A stretch of DNA of 64,000 nucleotides from UTCFX2 sp963726375. GTDB taxonomy: Bacteria > Chloroflexota > Anaerolineae > Anaerolineales > UBA4823. Shown one piece after another: positions 38,607 through 49,126 of the stretch. The notes under the pieces were generated by a model. It was given only the letters and a program-made list of their open reading frames with translations, was not told the origin of the DNA and ran no database searches. A program made the translations under genes and the position numbers. Numbering within the stretch: position 1 is the stretch's first letter; the number at the start of each line of letters is the position of its first letter. Location: the NCBI GenBank assembly GCA_963726375.1, contig CAVSCE010000014.1, positions 272,219 through 336,218 on the forward strand, read 5' to 3'.

Positions 38607-40264
38607 ATGGCAGTGCATGAGATGGCGGGTAAACCCGCACCAAAGGAAAAATTGATCAATGTGCCGCGGCTGATTTCCAGCTATTTCACATTAAAGCCGG
38701 ATTCTAAAATCCAGGCTCAGCGGGTCTCATTTGGCACATCTGGTCACCGCGGCACATCGCTCGAGCAGAGTTTTAACGAAGACCATATCCTGGCGACATG
38801 CCAGGCGATCTGCGAGCACAGAAAATCCCGCGGGATTGACGGACCGCTTTTTATCGGCATGGATACGCACGCGCTATCTGAAGCAGCGCATGCCACTGCG
38901 ATCGAGGTGTTCGCTGCCAACGGAGTCCGTGTCCGATACCAGAGTCGGATTGGGCTACACTCCAACACCGGTGATCTCTCACGCCATTCTGACTTACAAC
39001 CGGGGACGAACGACAGGTCTTTCCGACGGCGTTGTGATTACGCCATCCCACAACCCACCTTCGGACGGTGGTCTTAAGTACAATCCTCCGGAAGCTGGCC
39101 CGGCCGACGCGGATACAACGAGAGCCCTCCAATCACGGGCAAATGAGCTTATTGAAACTAACCTGCAGGGCGTTCGCCGGCTAAATTATAAAAAAGCGAT
39201 CGCGTCGGAAGAAGTCGAGGAATATGATTTTCTTCGACCTTATGTGGCCGATCTCGGCAGCGTCGTTGACTTAAAGGCAGTATCATCGGCAGGTGTCAAG
39301 ATCGGGGTTGATCCGATGGGAGGCGCGGCAGTTTATTACTGGGACCGGATTGCTGAGCGATATCATCTTGACCTGGAAGTCGTAAACCGTTTTGTAGACC
39401 CAACTTTAGCGTTCATGTCGCTGGATTGGGACGGAAAAATCCGGATGGACTGCTCGTCGCGATATGCGATGGCCCGGCTAATCGAGATGAAGGACCGCTT
39501 TGATATTGCTTTCGGCAATGATCCAGATGTGGACAGGCACGGCATTGTTACACCCAGCGAAGGGCTGATGAACCCGAACCATTATCTGGCGGCTGCGATC
39601 TGGTACCTGTTCACTCACCGCCCCGGTTGGAAACCAGACGCACAGGTCGGGAAGACCCTGGTCTCAAGCTTGATGATCGATAAGGTAGCCCAAAGCATCG
39701 GACGGAGAGTCTGCGAGACGCCTGTGGGATTTAAATGGTTTGTGGACGGCCTGTTCAGCGGAGCGTTTGGCTTCGGCGGCGAGGAAAGCGCAGGAGCTTC
39801 CTTCCTGCAGGATGGACGGCGAAGTCTGGACGACTGACAAGGACGGGATCATCCTGAACCTGCTTGCGGCAGAGATCGCAGCAGTGATGGGGGTCGATCC
39901 TGGGGTATGCTACCGCCGCCTGGAAGCGGAGTTCGGAACCAGCTACTATGCCCGAATTGACGAGCCAGCCAATGCGGCTCAGAAAGCCGTGTTGACCAGC
40001 CTGTCGCCAGAGAGCATCCAGGCGAAGACGCTGGCAGGGGATCCAATTACCGCAAAGCTAACTCGAGCGCCTGGAAACGATGCCCCTATTGGCGGTTTAA
40101 AAGTCACTACATCAAACGGCTGGTTCGCTGCCCGTCCGTCTGGGACAGAAGATGTCTATAAGATTTACGCTGAGAGCCTGGTGAGTGCGGATCACTTGCG
40201 AGAGATTCAGGCCCAGGCGCGAGAGATGGTGGCTGCAGCATTCAAGCTGGCTGAAGCGGCTTAG
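38607..40264 (+). CDS. pgm: Phosphoglucomutase (alpha-D-glucose 1-phosphate type), two frameshifts
   Basis: 551 residues if GG 38946-38947 loses a base (QSRLGYTPTP) and a second extra base near 39805 is removed (EESAGASF… to RMDGEVWTTDKDG). Active-site Ser loop is ITPSHNPPSDGG, metal loop is DPDVDRHG, sugar loop is GGEESAGAS and phosphate loop is RPSGTEDVYKIYAES. Interconverts glucose 1- and 6-phosphate for glycogen or sugar-nucleotide metabolism. Start ATG 38607 (MAVHEMAGK) follows GGGGAGA. It lies 31 nt after the methyltransferase and converges on deoB. Confidence 0.94.
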
Positions 40265-41442
40265 GTCTTAGCCAATAGTTTTAGGAAGCTTTCTCCTGCA
40301 AGCGGCGGTTCGAGGCCGAAGGCTTCGGCGATCGTTGCCCCTACGTCGCTGAATGTTTTGCGGATACCCAAATGAACTCCAGGTTTTACTGACTGACCAA
40401 AGACGAGAAGCGGTGAGCACTCACGCGAGTGGTCGGTGCTGGGGGTGGTGGGGTCGACCCCATGGTCGGCGACGAACATGGCAATATCTGCGGGGCGCAG
40501 CTTCTTCTGGAGCCCCGGAACGGCTTCATCTACCCTGCTCAGAGCGGCGGCATACCCGGCCGCATCGTTGCGGTGCCCGTACGTCATGTCGAACTCGATC
40601 AAATTGGTGAAGATCACCCCTTTAAAGTCGCCTTCGAGAAAGTCGAGGGTCCCCTGGATCGCTTCGGCGTTATTGAGCGAATGTTTTGAGCGGGTGATCC
40701 CGGTGTGTGCCATGATATCGTCGATTTTGCCGACCGAGCACACCTCTAACCCGGCTTCGACGGCCTTCTGGAGGATGGTTTTCACCGGCGGGAGGAGGGG
40801 GTAGTCGCGCCGGCGCTCGGTGCGCTTGAAATTCTCGGGAGATGTGCCGATAAATGGACGGGCGATAACCCGTCCGACGGCGTGCTCGCCGGTGAGCATC
40901 TCGCGAGCCTGCAGGCACATCCAATACTGGTCTGCGATCGGGATAATCGCTTCATTGGCGGCAATCTGGAATACGCTGTCGGCAGATGTGTAAACGATCG
41001 GCTTTCCGGTTTTGATGTGCTCCATGCCGAGCTCTTTGATGATCTCCGTCCCGGAAGCAGGGTAGTTGCCGATGGTGCCGCGCCCGATGCGGCGCTCGAA
41101 CTCAGCAATCACTTCGACTGGAAAGCCGTCCGGATAGGTGCGCAACGGCTGATCGAGGATCACGCCCATCATCTCCCAATGGCCGGAGATCGTGTCTTTT
41201 CCGGCTGAGCGGGGCGACATTTTTCCATATGCACCCGTGGGGTGAAGGGCAGGCGGAACACCCTGCATCGGCGTGATGTATCCCAGCCCGATCGCCCCCA
41301 TATGCGGGAGCTTGAGCCCGCCGACAACCCGGTCGGTATTGCCGAGCGAATTGCTGCCTACATCTCCATATTCAGCTGCGTCTGGAGCTTCTCCAGCTCC
41401 TACTCCGTCAAGGACGATCACAATGATACGTTTCACATCCAT
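40261..41442 (-). CDS. deoB: Phosphopentomutase
   Basis: 393 residues, intact. Interconverts ribose/deoxyribose 1- and 5-phosphate in nucleoside salvage. An alkaline-phosphatase-superfamily metalloenzyme: VIVLDGVGAGEAPDA at the N terminus, GKDTISGHWEM with the phospho-Thr, and metal ligands in VADHGVDPTTPSTDHSRE. It overlaps the pgm stop by 4 nt and is divergent from glmM. Two unrelated mutase folds acting on sugar 1-phosphates thus sit side by side. Confidence 0.96.
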   Translation of the reverse strand: MDVKRIIVIVLDGVGAGEAPDAAEYGDVGSNSLGNTDRVVGGLKLPHMGAIGLGYITPMQGVPPALHPTGAYGKMSPRSAGKDTISGHWEMMGVILDQPLRTYPDGFPVEVIAEFERRIGRGTIGNYPASGTEIIKELGMEHIKTGKPIVYTSADSVFQIAANEAIIPIADQYWMCLQAREMLTGEHAVGRVIARPFIGTSPENFKRTERRRDYPLLPPVKTILQKAVEAGLEVCSVGKIDDIMAHTGITRSKHSLNNAEAIQGTLDFLEGDFKGVIFTNLIEFDMTYGHRNDAAGYAAALSRVDEAVPGLQKKLRPADIAMFVADHGVDPTTPSTDHSRECSPLLVFGQSVKPGVHLGIRKTFSDVGATIAEAFGLEPPLAGESFLKLLAKT

Positions 41443-41653
41443 TTCTGCCCTCCATCCAATGCACCTTGATCCAACCTGTTCAGAACACGCTGACCTATTC
41501 TAATCTGTTTTCCCCGGCTTGAACTCAAGAATATCTGGCCGCCAAATCCACCTGGCAACCCGATCCAATCATCAAATAATAAATCTGTGAGGTCAGCAAC
41601 TCTGACCTGTCCTAATTCAGGTATAATTCCGCCAGTTTATTCAGGAGAATCTC

Positions 41654-43109
41654 ATGGCAAAATGGTTCGGCACGGATGAAATCCGCGGCCTGGTTGGTGA
41701 AATCACCGATGATCCCGGAGTTTGCGCTGGCGCTTGGGCGGGCAGCTGGCGAAGTAATTCGGGGCGATAAGCGTGATGCCACGATCGTGATCGGCCGAGA
41801 CACCCGAAGCTCTGGTGAGATGCTTCAGGAAGCACTCGGTGCTGGAATGATATCCAGCGGAGTCCACATGGTGAATACAGGAGTCATCCCGACACCAGGA
41901 GTATCCTGGCTGGTACGCCATCTGAATGCAGACGCCGGAATTATGATTTCTGCTTCGCATAACCCGGCCGATCAGAACGGGATTAAATTCTTCCACGAGT
42001 CTGGGAGAAAGCTGCCGGAAGCGCTGGAACAGGCGATCGAGGCGCGCATCGAGCTGGCTCAAAAAGACCAACATTTCTTTAAACTCCATCCAAATATCGG
42101 CAAGCTCCACAATGGAACTGCGTTCCAGGAGCTTTACATCCGCGACTTGCTTTCAGAGCATCCCAATATGAACCTGGATGGGGTCAAGCTGGTGATGGAT
42201 TGTGCCAATGGAGCAGCGTCGTTCATTGCGCCTGAAGTCTTCAGCCGCATGGGTGCGAATGTGGTGGTGATCCACGCATCGCCAGATGGGATGAATATCA
42301 ACGTGAATGCCGGTTCGGAGCATGTGCGGCGCTCGTTGAAAGAGATGCACCTGCTTATTGAACACCATGATGCCCAGTTTGGGTTGGCTTTTGACGGCGA
42401 TGCAGATCGGGTGGTCTTTGTCGATAAAACCGGCAGCCTATGTTGATGGGGACCACATGCTTGGCATTCTGGCTCACTATTTCCAGAACCGCAGGCAGCT
42501 GCTCGGCAACGCGGTCGTGACGACGGTGATGCGCAACAGCGGCTTGAAGAACCATCTCGAGCACGCTGGCATCCAGATGTATGAGACCCCGGTTGGCGAT
42601 AAATTTGTAGCTGATCAGATATTCGAGCTGCGGGATGTTCACCAGGGTGAAGGATTGATCGGGCTCGGAGGCGAGCAAGCCGGCCATATTTTGATCGTTA
42701 ATGACGACCATCCGACCGGAGACGGGATCCGCAGCGCATTGTACGTAATATGCGCCTGGCTGCGAATCGGGTGAAGAGACACTTGAGAGCCTGGCTGCCG
42801 GCGTGGGCAAGACCCCGCAGATCATCGCTTCCGCTCAGGTCAGTCCCGGTGCGCGACTAAGCCGGAGCTGAGCTGGACGTACTTGAAGCGAATACGCTCC
42901 AACTTCCTGGGATGGTGCGCGTGAACCTGCGGTATTCGGGGACTGAACCGCTGCTGCGGGCAATGCTGGAATCGGATGGGAGTGTAAGCGAGCGAGAGTT
43001 GGGAGAGTATGCTCTGGAGATCTGCCGAAAGGCGCAGCAGGTCTCGGGTAATCAATCCGGTTCGATTGATCTGTTGAACGTAACCCGGGGTGGAGTAGTC
43101 TCGCTCTAG
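41654..43109 (+). CDS. glmM: Phosphoglucosamine mutase, about five frameshifts
   Basis: Makes glucosamine 1-phosphate for peptidoglycan precursor synthesis. MAKWFGTDEIRGLVGE breaks at AAA 41700-41702 and resumes SPMIPEFALALGRAAG. The active-site SASHNPADQNG and metal loop FDGDADRV are intact. Further breaks lie at CC 42437-42438, twice in 42750-42775, and near 42860. The end reads VRVNLRYSGTEPLLRAMLESDG, where RYSGTEP is the phosphate loop. Breaks go in both directions, so this is error-dense sequence rather than one mutation. As glmM is normally essential, a true pseudogene is unlikely unless another copy exists. Start has TCAGGAGA; TATAAT near 41621. Confidence 0.88.
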
Positions 43110-44068
43110 AGGCTTTCCCTGGTTAACGCCAGGAAGACATCCTCCAGGGTTGGCTCGACCTGGATAAACTGTGCTCCTGATATGCCGTTATCCCTGAGGA
43201 TTTGCAGAATCTGTTCGCCAGACAGGTCGGCGGCGGTTATCACCCGGAGATGGTCACCAGCCAGGCCAACCCTGTGAACTCCTGGGATTTCTTCTATCAC
43301 GCCGAGCGCAGATAAAAGCCGGGAAGTACCTGTGACCTGAAGGTTATTATCGAGGATGACTTCTTCATCGAATGAGACGTCCCAGGCCTGCCCTGGCAGG
43401 ACGCCTGTTTTGAGCGTCGAAGGCAAATCCATCGCCAACAGCTTTCCTTTCTGCATGATCCCGACCCGACCGCAGTACTCGGCTTCGTCCATATAATGAG
43501 TGGTCACCATCACGGTGACACCCTCTGAGACCAGCGCGTAGATCAGGTCCCAGAAAGCGCGCCGCGCCATCGGATCTACGCCGCTGGTTGGCTCGTCGAG
43601 AAAGAGCAGCTGAGGTCGATGCACAATCGCTGTCCCAAGACCAAGACGCTGCCGCCAGCCAGTGGAAAGGTCCCCGCGATTTTTTCAGAAAGGTCGTGAA
43701 GTCCAACCAGCTCCAATACTTCATCAATCCGGGAGCGTGAACGTTGGCCGTATAATCCTGCGTAAAAAGCAAGGTTTTCGCGCACAGTCAGGTCGTGATA
43801 CAGTCCAAATTTCTGGGACATATATCCAACACGAGCGCGCACCATCTCCAATTCTTGAACCACATCAAACCCTAAAACGCTGGCACGGCCTTCGGTGGGG
43901 GTCAGCAAACCCAGGAGCATCCGGATCGTGGTCGTCTTTCCAGAACCGTTTGGGCCCAGGTAGCCTACCACCTCACCAGCATGGATGGAAAAGCTGACGT
44001 TGTCAACGGCGGTGAAGCTTCCAAAACGGCGGGTTAATCCATTCTGCAGTGATGACTTCCTGATTCAT
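43106..44068 (-). CDS. ABC-2 type transporter ATPase (second of two), two frameshifts
   Basis: Starts MNQEVITAE at 44068, breaks near 44033, continues GLTRRFGSFTAVDNVSF, Walker A GPNGSGKTT, then breaks near 43675 within the signature helix (DLSTGWRQRLGLGTA), Walker B LLFLDEPTSGVDP, and a switch His in VTTHYMDEAE. The Q/signature Ser-Gly is read as LSTGW. About 320 aa. The C-terminal DUF4162-like tail (VEPTLEDVFLALT) is typical of drug and polyketide export ATPases. It is the last gene of the TetR-permease-HlyD-ATPase-ATPase run and corresponds to one half of YbhF. Confidence 0.88.
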
Positions 44069-44121
44069 CGAGATCCTGTCAAAATAGTTTTCGTTAATAG
44101 AAGGGCGACACCCTGGTCAGG

Positions 44122-45168
44122 TCATTGGACCAGCGAGATGAAGACGTCTTCCAGCTGAGGTCGGATCGGGCGCAGCGAGGTGATTTCGGCTCCTTCGGCT
44201 GCCGCACGAGCTCGCAGCCGGTTTTCGAGTTCGACATCCAAATCCAGAGGCTGTCCGAATATGAATGCGATCGCCAAACATCCTGGCGTCCTCGATCCCT
44301 TCCGTGGAGGCTGCCGCTGTGCGCAATACGCCGAGGGGACAGCCGCGCAGCTCCAGGATTCGCCCATCCAGGCGGCTCAGCAGCCTGGATGGGATTCCAT
44401 CGACCAGCAAGTGTCCCTCGCGCATGAAGCCGAGCCGGGTGCAGCGCGCTGCTTCGTCCATGTAGGGGGTGCTCACCAGCACGGAAACCTGGTGATTACC
44501 CTGATCCGATCCGCTGACCAGCCTGATGATCAGCTGCCAGAAATCCTGGCGCGTGACAGGGTCTACCCCAGTGGTCGGCTCATCGAGCAAGAGAAGACGC
44601 GGGCGGTGAGCCAGCGCGGCTGCCAGGCCCAGCTTTTGCTTCATCCCTCCCGAAAGATGACCCGCCCGACGGTCGAGGAAACCATCTAATCCTACAAAAC
44701 TTAAGATTTCCATGCAGCGCGGTTGCCATTCGTTTGCCGGCAAACCGCGCACTTCGGCAAAAAAACGCAGGTTCTCGAGCACGGTCAGGTCCTCGTAAAG
44801 GGAAAACCGCTGCGGCAGATAGCCGATTTGGGCTCGGGCTTGATTGGTCTGAACCAGCATGTTGTAACCGCAGATTTCGATCTGCGGGGCTGGCGCTGAG
44901 TTTGCGGGTGTGGGATTTTCAGGGGGTTGGCTCGCGATTCCTGTGATTTCCAAATTTTTGATCTGAAAGATTTCCGGCTGATTTCACCTTGATCTGGACG
45001 CATTGCCCCGCAGAGTAGCCGGATGGTTGTCGTTTTACCTGCTCCATCGGGACCAACCAGTCCGTAGATTTCTCCTGCCGCGACCTGCAGGCTCAAATCA
45101 TTAACTGCAATGTTTTGACCAAAAGACTTCGTCAGGTGGTGAGCGTTGATCATACGAACTGGTTCCAC
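44122..45168 (-). CDS. ABC-2 type transporter ATPase (first of two) with an internal Pro/Ala insert, two frameshifts
   Basis: INAHHLTKSFGQNIAVNDLSL, Walker A GPDGAGKTT, signature HLSGGMKQKLGLA, Walker B LLLLDEPTTGVDP, and the C-terminal tail LRPIRPQLEDVFISLVQ ending at 44122. Breaks fall near 44975 and 44262. Between the strand after Walker A (RPDQGEI) and ICGYNMLVQ lies an unusual ~35-residue insert rich in Pro, Ala and Ser (NPTPANSAPAPQIE); other family members have only a turn there. The start is GTG 45168 or ATG 45153. It pairs with the ATPase 53 nt downstream; in E. coli the two are fused as YbhF. Confidence 0.86.
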
Positions 45169-45192
45169 GGGTTTTTTCTGATGGTAGTCCAG

Positions 45193-46551
45193 CTATTCTT
45201 GATCGAAAGTCACGTCAGCGGGCATGCCGGGCTTCAGCTTGAGATTTGGATTTTCCACGGTGAGCTCGATCGCAAAAACAGTGTTACGCCGACCTTCGGC
45301 TGTCTGGACATTGCGAGGGGTGAATTCGGCTTGATCGGCAATCGATGTGATCACAGCTTGAAAATCCTCTCCGGGGTACGAGTCCACGGTTAATCGGGCT
45401 TTTCCTCCAAGCATGACTTCACCATAGCGATCTTCAGGCAGGTAAACTACGATTTTCAGCGGGGAGAGTTTTCCGATGGTCATGACTGCACCCCCCGCCT
45501 GAACCACCTCGCCGATTTCAGCAATCCGGGTCAGCACGACTCCGTCGATTGGGGATGCCAATGTCAGCCTGGCTAACTGCACATCGGTCACCTCCAACGC
45601 GGCATTCGCCTGGACGAGGGCAGATTCCGCCGCAGCCAGGCGCGATCGGGCTGTCTCAATTCCAACCTGTGCGGATTCGACCCCAGTTTCCGCCTGCCTC
45701 GGCGCAGCATCGATAGCGGCAAGCCGAGCTTCCAGGATCGCCACTTCCTGAGGATTAGGTCCGTTTTGAAGCCTGGACAGGTCATCTTCGGCCTTGCGCA
45801 GCCTGGATTGGGCTGCTTCCAATGCTGCTTCAAGCTCTATCCGACGAACTGCGCTGTCATATTCGCTTTGCGCTTCGTCCAGGGCTTCTTTCAATTCTTC
45901 TCGCCTGTCATCGTATTCGGATTCATAGCGATAAGGCTCGAAAGCTGCGCGCGCTTCATTGAGGAGCTTAAGGGTTAATGAAAGACCTTCAGAAGGGGAG
46001 AGGTCCTTTTGGAGCGAAGAGACGTTATAGTTAAACAGCGTGTATTCAGCGTCGCGCACGGCGCGGTTGGCAGAAGCGACCGTCCGGGCCGCTTCGCCGC
46101 GGGCTGCCGGCGCGTTGATGTTAAGATCATCGAGAGCCTTCAATACCGGCAGCCGTTCGGCTTCGGCGGCAGCCCTGGCAGCCTCCAGCCCAACCCGGGC
46201 AGATTTTTCAGCTGTCTCGGCGCTTGCTAAACCTGCCTGTGCGGTCGCAAGGTTTGCCCGAGCGGTTTCCAACGCCGCCTGCGCACCGTCGCGCTGCGCT
46301 TGAAGCAGCTGGCTGTCGAGGCGAAGGAGCGGCTCACCCTGTTTCACAGATTGGCCTTTTTCGGTCAGAATTTCTATCACCTTGCCGGTAAGCTCGGGAG
46401 CCAGTGTGATCTGCTCGGCTTCCACGGTCCCGGAAGCCATCAAAGGGGAATTATCCCTGGTGCGTTCGCGGATAAAAAAAATGACGGCTGCTGTCACAAC
46501 CAGAACTGCCAGAAGGATGATGATTCGCTTGCGAGGGGGTATCGATTTCAT
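45193..46551 (-). CDS. HlyD/YbhG-family membrane-fusion (periplasmic adaptor) protein
   Basis: 452 residues, intact. One N-terminal anchor helix (IIILLAVLVVTAAVIFFI), lipoyl half GTVEAEQITLAPELTGKVIEI, then a long coiled coil (about 85-330) dominated by Ala/Glu/Arg heptads, the second lipoyl half (ASPIDGVVLTRIAEIGEVVQAGG) and a beta-barrel domain. Links an inner-membrane ABC exporter to the outer envelope. In a presumed monoderm-like Chloroflexota envelope the role of such an adaptor is less obvious. It sits between permease and ATPase genes. Confidence 0.92.
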   Translation of the reverse strand: MKSIPPRKRIIILLAVLVVTAAVIFFIRERTRDNSPLMASGTVEAEQITLAPELTGKVIEILTEKGQSVKQGEPLLRLDSQLLQAQRDGAQAALETARANLATAQAGLASAETAEKSARVGLEAARAAAEAERLPVLKALDDLNINAPAARGEAARTVASANRAVRDAEYTLFNYNVSSLQKDLSPSEGLSLTLKLLNEARAAFEPYRYESEYDDRREELKEALDEAQSEYDSAVRRIELEAALEAAQSRLRKAEDDLSRLQNGPNPQEVAILEARLAAIDAAPRQAETGVESAQVGIETARSRLAAAESALVQANAALEVTDVQLARLTLASPIDGVVLTRIAEIGEVVQAGGAVMTIGKLSPLKIVVYLPEDRYGEVMLGGKARLTVDSYPGEDFQAVITSIADQAEFTPRNVQTAEGRRNTVFAIELTVENPNLKLKPGMPADVTFDQE

Positions 46552-46576
46552 GAAATCCTCCGATAAATATGGATCA

Positions 46577-47703
46577 TTAATCCAGAGTCTTGCGGAAACG
46601 TCTGGCTGCCGCAGCCATTATCCCAACACCAAAGAGAACCATCGCAACTACATCCCCCTGGATGGATGAAAGCCCAGCGCCTTTGAGCAGCAAGACGCGG
46701 ATGATCCTTAAGAAATAGCGCAATGGGATCAAATATGAGATTGCTTGAAGCCAGCCGGGCATATTATCAATAGGAAAAAGAAATCCAGCCAGGAAAATCC
46801 CCGGTAAAAGGGTCATGAACACCGTAAGCATCGCTTCCTGCTGCGTGTTGGCTACAGTAGAAGCGAAGAGGCCGATGCCCAGCCCTGAGAGCAAAAACAG
46901 GGTCGAAAGCAGGGCGATCAGGATCAGAGAACCGCGCACCGGCACCCCAAACCACAAATGCCCCATCGCGATAACTTCAAATGTAGCGAGCAGGCTCATA
47001 AAGACGTAAGGGGATATCTTTCCAACGATCAGCTCCCATGGGCGGATCGGGGTGACGATAAGCTGTTCGATCGTACCGCGCTCGCGTTCGCGCACAACAG
47101 CTGTGGCTGTGAGGATCGCGGTAATTGCGAACAGAATCATTCCAATTACTCCTGGGATCATAAAGTAAGAAGAAACCATATCCGGGTTGTACCAGACGTT
47201 GGTTCGCAGCTCGACAGGCGCCTGAAGCCGCTGGTTAAACCGGTTTGGGTCATTTTTTCGAGGAGCAGCTCGGTAGCGTGGTTCTGTGCGATAAGCTGGG
47301 CGGCAGAAAGGGCTGTTGAAGCCCTGGATGCGTCAGAACCGTCAAGGATCAATGCGACCTTGGCCTGGCTCCTGTACAGCTGGGCGGGATAATCGGGGGG
47401 GATGACGAGCGCGACGGCAGCCTGTCCGTTTTCTATCAGCTGGCGAAGCTCAGCATCCGATCGAACAGTATATTTCAGCTGGAAATAATCGGAAGACTGG
47501 TAATCCTCCAGGAGGCGCCGACTTTCAGCGCTGCGGCTCTGGTCAAAGACAGCCATGGGCATATTGCGGATGTCATTATTAAAGGCATAGCCAAGCAGAA
47601 TCATCTGCACCAGCGGGAGGATCATGATCAGAGCGAGAAGGCGTTTATCGCGAAAGAGCTGGATGAACTCTTTTCGGATGATAGAGATCAAGCGGGTCTT
47701 CAT
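46577..47703 (-). CDS. ABC-2 type permease (YbhS/YbhR-like), one frameshift
   Basis: 375 residues when TTT near 47237 is read as TTTT (GFNQRLQAPVELRTNVWYNPD). N-terminal helix (LLALIMILPLVQMILLGYAF), a ~150-aa extracytoplasmic domain, then five helices including RERERGTIEQLIVTPIRPWELIVGK, the coupling-helix signature of ABC-2 drug exporters. Only one permease is present, so it would act as a homodimer; E. coli has two (YbhS, YbhR). The start overlaps the TetR stop by 4 nt. Confidence 0.9.
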
Positions 47704-48310
47704 GGATTCTCCGGTTTCAGGATGCCGTGCAGGAATATATCGACAAAATGTTCCAGCGTGTGTTGGCGCGATTCAGGTGGGAGCTGCTCGCCAAGCAGCC
47801 ACTCCATCATAAAATATGAGATGATCAGGCCCAAAAAGGCGCGCAGGTTGATCAAAGGAGGAGATCGCGAATCTCAGCTCTTGATGAGAAGAAACGCGCT
47901 CCAAGGATCGTGATTTGAGGAAATATTTCCTGGTAAAACTGGGGGATATGCTGAGCTTTGAACTCAACCATTTCGATAAACAGCAGCTTCAGGAAATCGT
48001 CTGGCCTGCCAGGGATGTTTTTCTCAAGCCGGTGGGCAGCATCAACCATCAGAGCCTCCAGGCTGTCACCCTGTGCTTCGATCAATTCTGAAAAAATCTC
48101 ATGATAAGGATGTCTTTTCAGAAATATGGTCGTGAAGATTTCTTCTTTGCTGGCGAAGTGATTGTAGATTCCGCCTAATGCGATTCCTGCCCTTTGAGCA
48201 ATCTGACGCATCGATGTGCCGTGATACCCATTTTCAAGAAACAGGTTGTAAGCGGCAAGGATGATCTCTTCTCGGGTGTTCTCTCTGCGGGCAGGCTCAG
48301 CGAAGGTCAT
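47700..48310 (-). CDS. TetR-family repressor of the efflux operon, one frameshift
   Basis: Helix-turn-helix MRQIAQRAGIALGGIYNHFASKEEIF near residues 34-59. The frame breaks near 47865; the continuation LINLRAFLGLIISYFMMEWLLGE… ends at TGA 47700-47702, overlapping the permease ATG. About 203 aa in total. The position first in an efflux operon with a HlyD protein parallels CecR (YbiH) of E. coli, though similarity to CecR specifically was not tested. It likely binds the palindrome at 48339-48354. Confidence 0.88.
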
Positions 48311-48338
48311 CTGGATTCCTGAAAGGGAGTTATGATAT

Positions 48339-48388
48339 GAGCGAACGTTCGTTCATATTCATTCTATTCCGATTTTTCATTCTGTCAA
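48339..48388 (-). promoter_or_regulatory. Promoter and TetR operator of the efflux operon
   Basis: On the minus strand: -35 TTGACA (48383-48388), 16 nt, -10 TAGAAT (48361-48366), then GAACGAACGTTCGCTC (48339-48354), a 16-bp imperfect palindrome (14 of 16 positions) just downstream of the start point. The -35 abuts the end of the SRAP gene. Confidence 0.75.
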
Positions 48389-49092
48389 GAGTTGATGGGA
48401 TTACAACAGAAGGGTTGAAATTCTACCTGCGGCTTGATCAGTGCCGGCTGGTCGTTTGCCGGGCTGTTGACAAGCTTTGAGACAGGATAGGCGCGCATCT
48501 CATCGGCAGGATACGGTTTCAGCAAATCCATTAACGCCGGTACAGGCGGCTCACCAGGATCCAGCCAGAGTGGGTAGGCCTGGGGGGGTAGGATCACGGG
48601 CATCCGGTTATGGATGCTCGCAAGGAGCTCGTTCGGTTCTGTGGTGATGATCGTGCAGGAAAGGATCGTTGAGCCCTCCGGCGAATCCCACCGTTCCCAC
48701 AAACCAGCAAATGCAAACGGTTTGCCTGTTTTTAGCTGGATGTACACCGGCGTCTTGCTTTTTTGCTCTTTAGACGGCTGCCATTCATAGAATCCGCTCG
48801 CTGGGATCAGGCAGCGGCGGCGGCGGAACGCGCTGCGAAATGATGGCTTTTCGATCAGCGTTTCACTCCTGGCATTGATCATTCGACTTCCAATCGACGG
48901 TTCTTTTGCCCACGAAGGTATCAGACCCCAGACATAATGGTCCAGGGTGTTTTTTCCATCGTTTGGGATCACTGCGACAGGCTGGGTGGGGGCAACATTG
49001 TAACGCGGCTGAGGTGGTATGGGGATATTTATGAATGGGAAAGCTTCACGAAGATCATTTGGATCGGCAATCAGGGTAAAACGACCACACAT
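48385..49092 (-). CDS. SOS response-associated peptidase (SRAP, HMCES/YedK family)
   Basis: 235 residues beginning MCGRFTL, with catalytic Cys2, which forms a thiazolidine crosslink to abasic sites in single-stranded DNA. Other family residues are RYNVAPTQ (Asn), IPASGFYEW (Glu) and IHNRMPVIL (His). It protects abasic sites during replication. It stands alone between the LCP gene and the efflux promoter; no SOS box was recognised. Confidence 0.94.
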   Translation of the reverse strand: MCGRFTLIADPNDLREAFPFINIPIPPQPRYNVAPTQPVAVIPNDGKNTLDHYVWGLIPSWAKEPSIGSRMINARSETLIEKPSFRSAFRRRRCLIPASGFYEWQPSKEQKSKTPVYIQLKTGKPFAFAGLWERWDSPEGSTILSCTIITTEPNELLASIHNRMPVILPPQAYPLWLDPGEPPVPALMDLLKPYPADEMRAYPVSKLVNSPANDQPALIKPQVEFQPFCCNPINS

Positions 49093-49126
49093 GGCACACC
49101 TCGAATAGGACTATTCTCCAGGTACA

